A program made the position numbers and the translations under genes. Below are positions 10,501-20,993 of a stretch of DNA of 64,000 bases, piece after piece. The notes under the pieces are model-generated. The model was given only the letters and a program-made list of their open reading frames with translations. It was not told where the DNA came from and did not search any database. Positions within the stretch are counted from its first letter, which is position 1, and each line of letters starts with the position of its first letter. Origin of the DNA: Anaerohalosphaeraceae bacterium (lineage in GTDB: Bacteria > Planctomycetota > Phycisphaerae > Sedimentisphaerales > Anaerohalosphaeraceae); the NCBI GenBank assembly GCA_037479115.1, contig JBBFLK010000012.1, positions 1 through 64,000 on the forward strand. Reading direction: 5' to 3'.

Positions 10501-12495
10501 TACATCGGCGGCGTCCCCGGAAGCCGTTCGTTCTGGAAAGGCGTCTCCGAAGGACGCATCGACCTGTTTCGCACCAAATGGGTGCCCTGGTACAATGTCC
10601 ACAAGATGTTCGCCGGACTGCGGGATGCGTATCTGCACGCAGGCCGCCCCAAGGCCCTCGAGCTGCTGACGGGACTGGGCGACTGGTGCGAATCGGTCGT
10701 CGCCGGCCTCAACGAACAGCAGATGCAGCAGATGCTCGATACGGAATACGGGGGGATGAACGAGGTGCTGGCCGACCTGTATGAGCTCACCGGAAACCGC
10801 AAGTACCTGGAACTGGCCAAACGATTCAATCACCGCAGAATCTTCGAGCCCCTCGAAAACCGCCGGGACCGTCTTACGGGACTTCACGCCAACACGCAGA
10901 TTCCGAAGATTATCGGGATGCAGCGAATTGCGGCCCTGACCGGCGATGACAAGCTGCACACCGGGGCCTGCTTTTTCTGGGAAACCGTCACCCGCAATCG
11001 CAGCGTGGCCTTCGGGGGCAACAGCGTCAGCGAGCACTTCAACGACCCGAAGGACTTCAGCGGAATGATTGCCCATCGGGAAGGCCCGGAAACCTGCAAC
11101 ACCTACAATATGCTCCGGCTGACTGAAGCGCTTTTTGAAGCAGAGCCGAAGGCCGAGTACGCCGACTATTACGAACGCGCCCTGTACAATCATATTCTGG
11201 CTTCGATTCATCCCCGCAGACCGGGCTATGTGTATTTTACACCGATTCGTCCGGAACACTATCGGGTGTATTCGCAGCCGGAGGTGTGCTTCTGGTGCTG
11301 TGTCGGAACAGGGATGGAAAATCCCGGTCGGTACGGCCGGTTTATTTACACCCGGGCTCAGGACGGGCTGTATGTGAACCTGTTTATTCCGTCGGTGCTT
11401 ACGGCGGCGGACAGGGGACTGGTGCTCAAACAGGAAACCTCGTTTCCGGACGAGCCCCGTACGAAAATATCCATTCAGCTGGCCAAGCCGGCGGACTTTA
11501 CCCTGTATATTCGTCATCCGGTCTGGGTCAAAGCGGGCGAATTTGTTGTGAAAGTCAACGGACAGCGCTTCAACGTGTCCTCTGCACCGTCCTCTTATGC
11601 CGCCGTCAAGAGGGAATGGAAGGACGGCGACACCGTTGAGGTGGACCTGCCGATGCACCTGTACACAGAGCGTCTTCCGGACGGCTCCGATTGGGCGGCG
11701 ATTCTGTATGGGCCGATTGTGCTGGTCCGGCCGGCCGGCACAGACCGACTGGACGGTTTGTTTGCCGACGGAAGCCGGATGGGCCACGTCGCCCATGGGC
11801 CGATGGTGCCGCTGGACCGCGTGCCCGTTCTGCTGACCACAGAAGAAGGTCTGCTGAAGCATATTGCACAGGACCCCTCCGCCGGCCCGCTGCACTTTCG
11901 AATCCAAGACATTGTCGAGCCGCCTGCGCCGCAAGGGCTTTTGCTGATGCCGTTTTTCCGCCTGCACGAGCAGCGCTATCAGATGTACTGGGAATTGACA
12001 ACTCCGGAGAAGGTGGCGGCCCGACGGGAAAAACTGGCCGCGCAGGAGCGTGCCCGACAGGCCCTGGAAGAGGCAACCCTTGACCGGGTGGCCGTGGGAG
12101 AACAGCAGCCCGAAACCGAACACGACCTGCAGGGCGAGGGGCTGGAAACCGGCATTCACAACGGCCGGCGCTGGCGGCACGGCTCCTGGATTCAATACAC
12201 GCTGGACCCGAAGGGGGCCCAGGAGGTTATCCTGTCCGTCACCTATTCCGGCGATGACCGCGACCGGGAGTTTGATATCCTGGTCAACGGCACCGTCATT
12301 GCCACCCAGCGGCTGACCGGCGAAAAACCGAATCACTTCATCGAAAAGCGGTACCCAATCCCCGCAGAGATTCTTCGGGCTGCCGCAGGCAAACGGCTGA
12401 CGGTTCGTTTCGTTGCCAAACGCTGGCTGGCCGGCGGCCTTTATGATGTACGTCTGATTCGTCCGGGAGCTCCGGAAATCGAGCCGTTTCAATGA
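7528..12495 (+). CDS. Triple enzyme GH43-GH43-GH127 (arabinan/arabinoxylan-degrading fusion)
   Basis: About 1655 residues; the ATG at 7528 is preferred over 7501 because GGAGG lies six bases upstream and a signal peptide (SLFWLFVIISAVGFAAA) follows. The first GH43 (about 55-355; acids in FHPDPSICRV, GIDPSIFFDED, WIEGPHIYKR) carries a C-terminal beta-sandwich (374-560). The second GH43 (576-865) has FTADPAP, DIDPTVFIDDDG and YTEGPWLHKR. The third catalytic part (from about 886) is a GH127 beta-L-arabinofuranosidase-type (alpha/alpha)6 barrel. It shows the zinc/nucleophile cysteines in CFWCCVGTGME, an ETCNTYNML motif and DGHTAGHYLSAL, followed by the beta-domains usual for that family. All three active sites look complete. 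It would let one secreted protein remove xylose or arabinose and beta-linked arabinofuranose. No stop or frameshift separates the parts. Confidence 0.88.
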   Translation: MKRTLSAQVPAASLFWLFVIISAVGFAAAPIAFEQFEYSGQDIYSPANLEAGHFRNPILAGFHPDPSICRVGDDYYLINSTFQYFPGLPIFHSKDLVNWKQIGHVIHRPEQLNYTSRRTSGGLFAPAITYHKGLFYVVCTMVDNLGNFVVTAQNPAGPWSNPVKLDFGGIDPSIFFDEDDRAWIVHNDAPQGPPKYEGHRAVWIQEFDWKNLKMIGPRKMLIDGGVDITKKPIWIEGPHIYKRKNWYYLCCAEGGTGPGHSQVIFRSRSVDGPYTPWEKNPILTQRDLDPEVLGAVTCTGHADLEIGPDGNWWAVFLAVRPYQRGLSPMGRETFLLPVTWTEDDWPTILPTDQRVPLIVKSPNGVSVQPSDAPYTGSFTWRDDFKQKDLSLEWIMLRQPKQTWWQIDAAAGRLLLTPQNEKLSGTGNPSFLGRRVRHPVYTASVTVEVPKENNVSAGLALFMNERHHYFFAVRRIGGKPRIFVECVKRGQTSELASFDPHAAQSVRLTIEVDKAVCAFRYQLPGEERKTLLENADATIISFSVPDALFLGATVGPHVRLDASPFPPPLARGSAFQIQGNPIFRDAFTADPAPLVDGDTLYVYVGHDEAKDGELFNMTGWLCYSTKDMKNWVAHGTVLRPTDFQWAVGDAWASQVIKKDGKYYFFATVQHGPPHVGKAIGVAVSDSPTGPFKDARGSALVYDQMTPNSKVPWEDIDPTVFIDDDGTAWMAWGNGDCYLVKLKPNLIELDGEIQKIDLPYYTEGPWLHKRGNLYYLTYAAFAHQGTAEKICYATAPAITGPWTYQGILTGFAKNSYTIHPGIVEFKGQWYFFYHNATLTLNGLGPATGRRSVCVEYLYYNPDGTIQPISQTEEGITVPPKKESSVSSCFFPLKEVRLLPSPFSEAVGVNRAYLLAHKPDRLLAPYRREAGLEPKAAPYGNWESSGLDGHTAGHYLSALSLMIAAGADPDGEFGRRLDYMLEELADIQKANGNGYIGGVPGSRSFWKGVSEGRIDLFRTKWVPWYNVHKMFAGLRDAYLHAGRPKALELLTGLGDWCESVVAGLNEQQMQQMLDTEYGGMNEVLADLYELTGNRKYLELAKRFNHRRIFEPLENRRDRLTGLHANTQIPKIIGMQRIAALTGDDKLHTGACFFWETVTRNRSVAFGGNSVSEHFNDPKDFSGMIAHREGPETCNTYNMLRLTEALFEAEPKAEYADYYERALYNHILASIHPRRPGYVYFTPIRPEHYRVYSQPEVCFWCCVGTGMENPGRYGRFIYTRAQDGLYVNLFIPSVLTAADRGLVLKQETSFPDEPRTKISIQLAKPADFTLYIRHPVWVKAGEFVVKVNGQRFNVSSAPSSYAAVKREWKDGDTVEVDLPMHLYTERLPDGSDWAAILYGPIVLVRPAGTDRLDGLFADGSRMGHVAHGPMVPLDRVPVLLTTEEGLLKHIAQDPSAGPLHFRIQDIVEPPAPQGLLLMPFFRLHEQRYQMYWELTTPEKVAARREKLAAQERARQALEEATLDRVAVGEQQPETEHDLQGEGLETGIHNGRRWRHGSWIQYTLDPKGAQEVILSVTYSGDDRDREFDILVNGTVIATQRLTGEKPNHFIEKRYPIPAEILRAAAGKRLTVRFVAKRWLAGGLYDVRLIRPGAPEIEPFQ

Positions 12496-12517
12496 ATCTT
12501 TTTTCTGAGGGAAAACA

Positions 12518-14086
12518 ATGAATCGAAACTCGCTTCCAATGGTTTTGTCGGCCTGGCTTGTCTGTTTTTCAGGAGGTCTGCTTCAGGCCGAACCGGCCCG
12601 CAATCCGATTATCTGGGCCGATGTGCCCGATGTGGCCGTCATCCGCGTCGGCGATACCTATTATATGAGCAGCACCACGATGCATATGAGTCCGGGCCTG
12701 CCGATTATGAAGTCCAAAAATCTGGTCAACTGGACGCTCGTCGGCTATGCCTATGACCGGCTGGTGGAAAACGACGCGATGAATCTCGAGAACGGCAAAA
12801 ACGCCTACGGCGCCGGCTCCTGGGCCAGCTCGCTTCGGTATCACAACGGCACATACTACGCCTCCACGTTCTCCAGCACCAGCGGCCGCACCCACATTTA
12901 CACCACGCAGGACATCGAGAAGGGCCCCTGGAAGGAAATTTCGTTTGCCCCGTCCCTGCATGACCATTCGCTGTTTTTTGATGACGACGGGCGGGTGTAT
13001 ATGGTGTACGGCGGCGGCGACATTCGGCTGGCGGAACTCAAAAGCGATCTGTCCGGCCTGAAAGAAGGCGGCTTCCACGACATCATCATCAAAAACGCCA
13101 GTGCCGTGGCGGGCCCCAATATCGGTCTGCCCGCCGAGGGCTCCCAAATGCTCAAGGTTCACGGCAAATACTACCTGATGAATATTACCTGGCCCCGCGG
13201 CGGAATGCGGACGCAAATCATCCACCGCGCCGACAAAATCACCGGCCCCTACGAAGGCAGAGTCATCCTGCAGGACCGCGGCATCGCACAGGGCTGTCTG
13301 ATTGACACCCCCGACGGCCGCTGGTACGCCGTCCTCTTTGAAGACAACGGCGCCGTCGGGCGAAGCCCCTGGGTGGTGCCTGTTCAGTGGGTGGACGGCT
13401 GGCCGGTGCTCGGCACAAACGGCAAAGCCCCCGATGTGCTCGACATCGAGGACAGCGGCGAAGGCCTTTCCAATCTGGTCTGCTCGGATGAATTCGACCG
13501 CGAACCGGGCAAGCCGCTGCCGCTGGCCTGGCAGTGGAATCACAACCCGGATAATCGCTTCTGGTCCATCGGTGTTCGCAAGGGGCATCTTCGCCTGACG
13601 ACCGGGCGCACCGACAGCAGCGTCCTGCAGGTGCGCAATATGCTCACCCAGCGCACCTTCGGGCCGGTCTGCTCGGCCCGCACCAAACTGGACACGGCCG
13701 GCATGAAAGACGGCGACTGTGCCGGACTGATTGCCCTGCAGAAACGGTACGGTTTTGTCGGGGTGCGAATGGAACAGGGCGCCAAATCCATCGTAATGGT
13801 CAGCGCCCAATCCGACAACCCGCAAACCATGGAAACCATTCCGCTCCAACAGGATATTGTATATCTGCGCATCGACTGCGATTTCCGCAAACGCACGGAC
13901 AAGGCCTATTTCTACTACAGCCTGGACGGCACAACATGGACCCGCATCGGTTCGGTTCTGCAGATGGCCTACACGCTGCCGCACTTTATGGGCTACCGCT
14001 TCGGCCTGTTCAACTGGGCCGCACAGACGCCCGGCGGCTTTGTCGATTTCGATTACTTCCGCATCAGTCCGCAAATCATGGAATAA
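12518..14086 (+). CDS. Secreted GH43 (subfamily 12-like) glycosidase
   Basis: 522 residues, starting 22 bases after the triple enzyme with GAGGGAAAACA before its ATG. A signal peptide (about 1-24, ending LLQAEPA) is followed by GH43 with the subfamily 12-type opening ADVPDVAVIRVGDTYYM and STTMHMSPGLPIMKSKNLVNW-like core. The catalytic Asp is in ADVPD, the pKa-modulating Asp in HDHSLFFDDDG and the acid Glu in PAEGSQMLK. The second half (about 325-520) is a beta-sandwich like that of the first GH43 gene in the cluster, with a shared AWQWNHNPDN motif. Members of this group are beta-xylosidases or alpha-L-arabinofuranosidases; which one applies cannot be told here. It has no dockerin-like tail. 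Confidence 0.87.
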   Translation: MNRNSLPMVLSAWLVCFSGGLLQAEPARNPIIWADVPDVAVIRVGDTYYMSSTTMHMSPGLPIMKSKNLVNWTLVGYAYDRLVENDAMNLENGKNAYGAGSWASSLRYHNGTYYASTFSSTSGRTHIYTTQDIEKGPWKEISFAPSLHDHSLFFDDDGRVYMVYGGGDIRLAELKSDLSGLKEGGFHDIIIKNASAVAGPNIGLPAEGSQMLKVHGKYYLMNITWPRGGMRTQIIHRADKITGPYEGRVILQDRGIAQGCLIDTPDGRWYAVLFEDNGAVGRSPWVVPVQWVDGWPVLGTNGKAPDVLDIEDSGEGLSNLVCSDEFDREPGKPLPLAWQWNHNPDNRFWSIGVRKGHLRLTTGRTDSSVLQVRNMLTQRTFGPVCSARTKLDTAGMKDGDCAGLIALQKRYGFVGVRMEQGAKSIVMVSAQSDNPQTMETIPLQQDIVYLRIDCDFRKRTDKAYFYYSLDGTTWTRIGSVLQMAYTLPHFMGYRFGLFNWAAQTPGGFVDFDYFRISPQIME

Positions 14087-16180
<2,094 letters not shown>

Positions 16181-16208
16181 GAAAGCGACATCTCTTTCGG
16201 AGAGCACT

Positions 16209-18530
16209 ATGCCTTCCCAACGGATTCGAATCATTCCGGCGGCGGTCTGGATGGCTCTGGCCGCCGTCTCGCTTGCGGAAAACCGCAAACCCCTGACCCT
16301 CTGGTACACCCAGCCCGCCCGGCAGTGGGTCGAGGCCCTGCCGGTCGGAAACGGCCGTCTGGGGGCGATGGTCTTCGGCGGCCTCGATACAGAGCGGCTT
16401 CAGCTCAATGAAGATACGCTCTGGGCGGGCGGTCCCTATCAGCCGGACAACCCCGAAGGCCCGCAGGCCCTCCCCGAAATCCGCAGGCTTATCTTCGAAG
16501 GCCGCTACCGAGAAGCCGCCGACCTGGCTTCCCGGACGATGATGGCCCGCCCTTTGCGGCAGATGCCGTATCAGACCGTCGGCGATTTGCGGCTGTCCTT
16601 CGGCTCCGTCGAACCGGTGCAATCGTATCGGCGCTCGCTGCAGCTCGATACGGCTGTTGCCGAGGTCTCCTACAAAAAAGACGGCGTGCTCTTCACCCGG
16701 GAGGTTTTCTCTTCGCCGGTTCATCAGGTTCTCGTCTGCCGGCTGGCCGCCGACAAACCCGGGCAAATCTCCTTCCGGGCCTCCTTTAAGACCCCGCAGC
16801 AGGCCCGCGTGGAAACCGAAGACGACTGTACGCTCGTTGTCCGCGGAACCAACGGCTCCGCCGAAGGCATCGCAGGCGCTCTGAAGTTTGAGGCTCGCAT
16901 CCGGATTCTCCATCAGGGCGGTCAGTGCCGCGCCGACGGTGACGCCCTGAGCGTTTCCGGCGCCGACAGTGCGGTGATTCTCATCGCCGCCGCCACCAGC
17001 TACAAAAATTATGAAGATGTCAGCGGCGACCCGCAGGCCCTCACTCAGGAACACATTCGAACGGCCGCTGCAGTGTCTTATGAGCAGCTCAAAGAAGCCC
17101 ACATCCGGGAGCACCGGCGTCTTTTTGACCGTGTGCAGCTTGATTTGGGCACCACGCCGGCGGCGGAGCTGCCCACCGACCGGCGAATTGCCCTGAACAA
17201 CCCGGCGGACGACCCGGACCTGGCCGTGCTGTTCTTCCAGTACGGACGCTATCTGCTGATTTCTTCGTCGCGTCCGGGCGGTCAGCCCGCCAACCTGCAG
17301 GGCCTCTGGAACGAGAGCATGACCCCGCCCTGGGGCAGCAAATACACCATCAACATCAATGCGGAGATGAACTACTGGCCCGCCGAGCCGACGAATCTGC
17401 CGGAGTGCACGCAGCCGCTGTTTGGAATGATTAAAGACTTAAGCCGCACCGGCGCCCGAACCGCCAAAGTCACCTGGGGCGCCGGCGGCTGGACGGCTCA
17501 TCACAACACCGACCTGTGGCGGGCATCGGCGCCCATCGACGGCGTGTTCTGGGGACTCTGGCCCACCGGCGGGGCCTGGTTGTGCATCCATCTCTGGGAC
17601 CATTATGAATACCACTTCGATAAGGAATTCCTGAAAGAGTACTACCCCATTTTGAAAGGAGCGGCTCAATTCTTCCTCGATACGCTCGTGGAAGAGCCCC
17701 GGCACAAGTGGCTGGTCACCTGCCCGTCTCTTTCGCCGGAAAATGCCCACCCGAAAGGCGCCAGCATCTGTGCGGGCCCGGCGATGGATATGCAGATTCT
17801 GCGTGACCTGTTCGCCTGCTGCATTCAGGCGGCGGAGATTCTGGATATCGACGCGGACTTCCGCGCCCGGCTGGCCGCCGCACGGCAGCGTCTGGCCCCG
17901 CATCAAATCGGGACCGCCGGCCAGCTGCAGGAATGGCTCGAGGATTGGGATATGCAGGCGCCGGAAATGAATCACCGCCATGTTTCGCACCTGTACGCGC
18001 TCTATCCGAGCTGGCAAATCAACCGCTTTGACAGCCCGGAGCTGGCACAGGCGGTCCGCAAATCTCTGGAGATTCGCGGCGATGAATCCACCGGCTGGGG
18101 ACTGGCCTGGCGGCTGAATCTCTGGGCCCGACTGGGCGACGGCGAGCGGGCCTACAAAATCCTTCAGATGCTTTTGAGCCCCGACCGCACCTATCCGAAC
18201 CTCTTTTCCGCTCATCCGCCGTTCCAGATAGACGGCAACTTCGGCGGCACGGCGGGCATCACCGAGATGCTCCTGCAGAGCCGGCGGGCCGGCGACGTCT
18301 GGGAGCTGATTCTGCTGCCGGCCCTGCCGAAGGAGTGGCCCTCCGGCTCCATTAAGGGTCTCTGCGCCCGCGGCGGCTTTGTCGCGGATATCCGCTGGAA
18401 AGACGGGCGGCTCGAGCAGGCCGTCATCCAGTCCCGATTCGGACATCCCTGCCGCATCCGCTATGGAGACACCCTGCAGACCCTCACCGTTCCCAAAGGC
18501 CAAACCGCCGTCTGGAAACCGGCGCCGTAG
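16209..18530 (+). CDS. GH95 alpha-L-fucosidase / alpha-L-galactosidase family protein
   Basis: 774 residues from the ATG at 16209, which opens a signal peptide (RIIPAAVWMALAAVSLA); longer in-frame starts would run into the preceding gene. Features of GH95 are clear: WYTQPARQWVEALPVGNGRLGAM at the start, NEDTLWAGGPY, then in the (alpha/alpha)6 barrel GLWNESMTPPWGSKYT, NINAEMNYWPAEPTNL and DGNFGGTAGITEMLL, which carry the conserved Asn, Glu and Asp residues of the family. Family members remove alpha-1,2-fucose or alpha-L-galactose, for example from xyloglucan side chains. It closes the cluster and is followed by a terminator-like hairpin shared with the convergent methyltransferase gene. Confidence 0.88.
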   Translation: MPSQRIRIIPAAVWMALAAVSLAENRKPLTLWYTQPARQWVEALPVGNGRLGAMVFGGLDTERLQLNEDTLWAGGPYQPDNPEGPQALPEIRRLIFEGRYREAADLASRTMMARPLRQMPYQTVGDLRLSFGSVEPVQSYRRSLQLDTAVAEVSYKKDGVLFTREVFSSPVHQVLVCRLAADKPGQISFRASFKTPQQARVETEDDCTLVVRGTNGSAEGIAGALKFEARIRILHQGGQCRADGDALSVSGADSAVILIAAATSYKNYEDVSGDPQALTQEHIRTAAAVSYEQLKEAHIREHRRLFDRVQLDLGTTPAAELPTDRRIALNNPADDPDLAVLFFQYGRYLLISSSRPGGQPANLQGLWNESMTPPWGSKYTININAEMNYWPAEPTNLPECTQPLFGMIKDLSRTGARTAKVTWGAGGWTAHHNTDLWRASAPIDGVFWGLWPTGGAWLCIHLWDHYEYHFDKEFLKEYYPILKGAAQFFLDTLVEEPRHKWLVTCPSLSPENAHPKGASICAGPAMDMQILRDLFACCIQAAEILDIDADFRARLAAARQRLAPHQIGTAGQLQEWLEDWDMQAPEMNHRHVSHLYALYPSWQINRFDSPELAQAVRKSLEIRGDESTGWGLAWRLNLWARLGDGERAYKILQMLLSPDRTYPNLFSAHPPFQIDGNFGGTAGITEMLLQSRRAGDVWELILLPALPKEWPSGSIKGLCARGGFVADIRWKDGRLEQAVIQSRFGHPCRIRYGDTLQTLTVPKGQTAVWKPAP

Positions 18531-18578
18531 AGCATCCGACGTCTTTTGTGGTTCGGATAAGACTTTCCGTCATCGGTG

Positions 18579-18603
18579 AAGGCCCCTCCTCGAAAGGGGC
18601 CTT
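18579..18603. terminator. Bidirectional hairpin between GH95 and methyltransferase genes
   Basis: An 8-bp perfect stem (AAGGCCCC / GGGGCCTT) with a 9-nt loop sits 48 bases after the GH95 stop and touches the stop of the convergent gene. It is placed to terminate transcription from both sides. Confidence 0.6.
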
Positions 18604-19427
18604 TAGCATTTGGCAGGGCGGCGGGAATCCTTCAGCCGGCTCAGGTCCTCCCGCGGGGCGGGTTTGCGGAAGACAAACAGGTGCTCGTGCATAATCAAAT
18701 AAAACCGATTCCTTCGCGCTGCGGCAATCCACCGTCCCGTGCACGTGCAGTTGTGCTGGACCTTGATGATGTCCTCCTTGAGAACGAAACCGACCTCCAG
18801 AAACTGCTCCATTACGCGGAAGGCCAGCGGGACAAAATGGCGGCCCCGGCGGGTGTCGCCGATGAGGATGGCGCAGAAGCGGCCGCCTTTGAGCACGCGG
18901 TACAGTTCGGCGGCGGCCTCCCGCATCGCCCGGCAGAATTTGTCCACACTGGAAATGTTGGACAGGTCGCCGGAAATCCGGCCGCTGGAATAGCGAATCA
19001 GATTCAGATAGGGCGGATGCGTGAGAATCAGGTCCACGGACGCGTCGGCCAGAAACGACAGGTCCCGCACATCCGCACAGACGATTTGTCCGCCCGCATC
19101 GGGACCGTCCAGCGGAAAATCGACCGCCTGTTCGCACAGGGCCACAGCTGCGGGATTGATGTCGCAGCCGATGTAGCGGCGGCCCAGCAGACGGCACTCA
19201 ATCAGCGTGGTGCCGCCGCCTGCCATCGGGTCCAGCACCGTCTGGCCCGGCTGCGAATACATCTGGATGATATTGCGGGCCACCTGCGGAGCAAAATTGC
19301 CCCGATAGCGGCTGCTGTGCGTCGCCCACGAGCCCCGTACCGGAAACGACCAGACCGTCGTCGCCTCCGGCTGACTCGGATTTTTTACATGAGCAACAAT
19401 CGATGGCCGTATCTTGGATTTTCTCAT
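18603..19427 (-). CDS. DNA methyltransferase (N4/N6 amino-methyltransferase family), probable type II modification enzyme
   Basis: About 274 residues using the ATG at 19427, which has AAGGA six bases upstream; an ATG at 19442 is also in frame. The AdoMet-binding motif I is VLDPMAGGGTTLIE and the catalytic motif IV position reads LTHPPYLN, a variant of the usual (D/N/S)PPY. Motif I comes before motif IV in the chain. Other AdoMet-fold elements are YIGCDINPAAV and VLKGGRFCAILIGDTRR. It would methylate adenine N6 or cytosine N4 in a specific site. It lies about 118 bases downstream of a nuclease-like gene on the same strand, which suggests a restriction-modification pair. Recognition site unknown. 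Confidence 0.8.
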   Translation of the reverse strand: MRKSKIRPSIVAHVKNPSQPEATTVWSFPVRGSWATHSSRYRGNFAPQVARNIIQMYSQPGQTVLDPMAGGGTTLIECRLLGRRYIGCDINPAAVALCEQAVDFPLDGPDAGGQIVCADVRDLSFLADASVDLILTHPPYLNLIRYSSGRISGDLSNISSVDKFCRAMREAAAELYRVLKGGRFCAILIGDTRRGRHFVPLAFRVMEQFLEVGFVLKEDIIKVQHNCTCTGRWIAAARRNRFYLIMHEHLFVFRKPAPREDLSRLKDSRRPAKC

Positions 19428-19545
19428 AACCAATCCTTCCATAGGTTTTGTGACACTGACTGCGCAGTATCATAGAAAGGAAAAAAGGAAGATCGACAGA
19501 CTATAGACTGCAAAAATGAAAATTATCTTATTAGATGCCGGTCTT

Positions 19546-20289
19546 CTATGAAAAGTTGGGAAAATCGAAAGCGGAAAGAGCCGACTGTTTCTCGTAGGTG
19601 GCGGATAAATCCTGGTAACTCCAAAATCGAACAAAACGAGCAATCGGCTCAAACGCACGGGAATGAAGCACCTCTTCAAACTCCCGCCTGCGGTGCGCAT
19701 CGGCCACGATGGTCATTTCAGTTCGAAAATCCGCCAGCTCAACGTATTTAATCAGCGAATTTTTTATGTCCGTGGAATGCTCCACTTCAAAAACGGCCAT
19801 GGGCAGTTTACGATTGTTAAACCATATAACGTCCACACTTTTGACCCGATTGACTATGTCAGGATAGGTGAAGGACGGTATTTCCGTTTGTCCGGCCATG
19901 GAACCGAGAGTCTGTTTCTCCAGAAAGCGGCGGTTTTTGTCCTGGGCAGGGATATACGTGATGTAATTTTTCCAATTGCCCAGCTGAACCAAAAGTCCCT
20001 GATAGTAAGTATGGTCGAAACGGCGTCTTTCTTTAGTGTCTTGTCCGGCTTTTTTAGAGGCCTGCAGCGGTGCAGGAAGTTTTTCTTTGTATTTCTTCAG
20101 TGCCCACAAACCCGGGCGAATTTTGAAAAACTCTTCATGCTCCTGAACAATTCGACGGATGGAAGCACAGGGGGTTTTCGTACCCCACTTGACACCGGGA
20201 ATTTTCAGAGTGGCCGCATAGAGTTCACCTAAAGTTGCATACCCTCCCAATTGTTCGAGCGCCATGATCACCGCTTCGTATTGTTTCAT
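19546..20289 (-). CDS. Probable type II restriction endonuclease (winged-helix plus PD-(D/E)XK-like)
   Basis: 248 residues from the ATG at 20289, with AAGGAG eight bases before it. The N-terminal ~75 residues (VIMALEQLGGYATLGELYAA ... SIRRIVQEHEEFF ... GLWALKKY) look like a HARE/winged-helix DNA-binding domain. The C-terminal half contains VKSVDVIWFNNRKLPMAVFEVEHST, which fits the D-x(n)-E-x-E core of a PD-(D/E)XK-like nuclease, followed by a stretch (LIKYVELADF) typical of the helix after that core. It is the upstream partner of a DNA methyltransferase. Its base composition is visibly richer in A+T than the carbohydrate cluster, consistent with acquisition. Function is inferred from fold pattern and context, not from a recognised named enzyme. 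Confidence 0.65.
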   Translation of the reverse strand: MKQYEAVIMALEQLGGYATLGELYAATLKIPGVKWGTKTPCASIRRIVQEHEEFFKIRPGLWALKKYKEKLPAPLQASKKAGQDTKERRRFDHTYYQGLLVQLGNWKNYITYIPAQDKNRRFLEKQTLGSMAGQTEIPSFTYPDIVNRVKSVDVIWFNNRKLPMAVFEVEHSTDIKNSLIKYVELADFRTEMTIVADAHRRREFEEVLHSRAFEPIARFVRFWSYQDLSATYEKQSALSAFDFPNFS

Positions 20290-20504
20290 AAACAAATCTC
20301 CTTCACCTCGCCTCTATCTTAATCCGGAAAGTGCCCGACAGCAAGAACCCCGGTTGCTCTTTTCAGGATGAAACAGTCGGTTTCTGTTGTGTCACCCCCG
20401 CGGCTTGTGCTCCGAAGCTTCAGCGAAGGAGGAAGGCGGGGGTCCAGAGTTTTGAATTCCTGGATTCCGGCCTTCGCGGGAATGACGGCGGCTTGGGCGT
20501 GGGA

Positions 20505-20533
20505 AATAGCCCCGGGCGACAAGCCCGGGGAAA
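20505..20533 (+). repeat. REP-like hairpin, family A copy 1
   Basis: AATAGCCCCGGGC and GCCCGGGGAAA arms flank a 4-nt loop (GACA). Copies with the same arms occur at 20994, 63489, 63655 and 63800. The loop is GACA here and GATC in the copies near 63.5 kb. Confidence 0.75.
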
Positions 20534-20560
20534 GAAACGGCGCACCTCCTCTCTTGCTCT

Positions 20561-20588
20561 TTTTCCCCGCCCTGGCGGGCGGGGCTAT
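20561..20588 (+). repeat. REP-like hairpin, family B copy 1
   Basis: TTTTCCCCGCCC and GGGCGGGGCTAT form a hairpin with a TGGC loop. Its outer bases are the reverse complement of those of family A (AATAGCCCC... versus ...GGGGCTAT), so the A and B hairpins form a larger inverted unit 28 bases apart. Confidence 0.7.
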
Positions 20589-20620
20589 CTTTCGGCGGAC
20601 AGGGTTCAGACGCCAGCGGC

Positions 20621-20700
20621 CAGTTGCCAGTTATCAGTTATCAGTCATCAGTTATCAGTTATCAGTCATCAGTTATCAGTCATCAGTTATCAGTCATCAG
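20621..20700 (+). repeat. Heptamer array (CAGTTAT / CAGTCAT)
   Basis: About ten successive 7-bp units, CAGTTAT or CAGTCAT, run without spacers and follow a family B hairpin after a short (CCAGCGG, CCAGTTG) transition. The same heptamers, in reverse orientation and again next to a family B hairpin, occur at 39497-39660. Confidence 0.85.
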
Positions 20701-20854
20701 AATTCGTTTGCTTTTTTTGAATCTGTGGAACCCCCGCAATCTGTGGTGAATTGTTTCGGATTTCGAATTTCGGATTTTTCCATCCGCTGGATTCCCGCCT
20801 TCCTTCTTCGCTGAAGCTTCGGAGAACAAGTCGCGGGAAAGGCCTGGATTCCCG

Positions 20855-20980
20855 CCTGCGCGGGAATGACGGCGGCCTGCGCGGGAAGGACACGGGCCTG
20901 CGCGGGAATGACGGCGGCCTGCGCGGGAATGACGGCGGCCTGCGCGGGAAGGACACGGGTCTGCGCGCGAATGACGACGG
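20855..20980 (+). repeat. Six tandem copies of a 21-bp unit
   Basis: The unit is CCTGCGCGGGAATGACGGCGG, alternating with a variant ending GGAAGGACACGGG; the sixth copy is degenerate. The sequence just before it, GGATTCCCGCCTGCGCGGGAAT, forms a hairpin of the ATTCCC-N8-GGGAAT type known from dispersed repeats in other bacteria. There are no spacers, so it is not CRISPR. Confidence 0.85.
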
Positions 20981-20993
20981 CTTGGGCGCGGGA

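Noticed and set aside
18576-19475. Plus-strand open frame of 299 codons over the methyltransferase gene
   Set aside because: The minus strand encodes clear AdoMet and catalytic motifs; the plus frame has no recognisable domain.
20855-20980. Possible CRISPR array
   Set aside because: The 21-bp units are contiguous with no spacers, and no cas genes are present. The same applies to the heptamer arrays.
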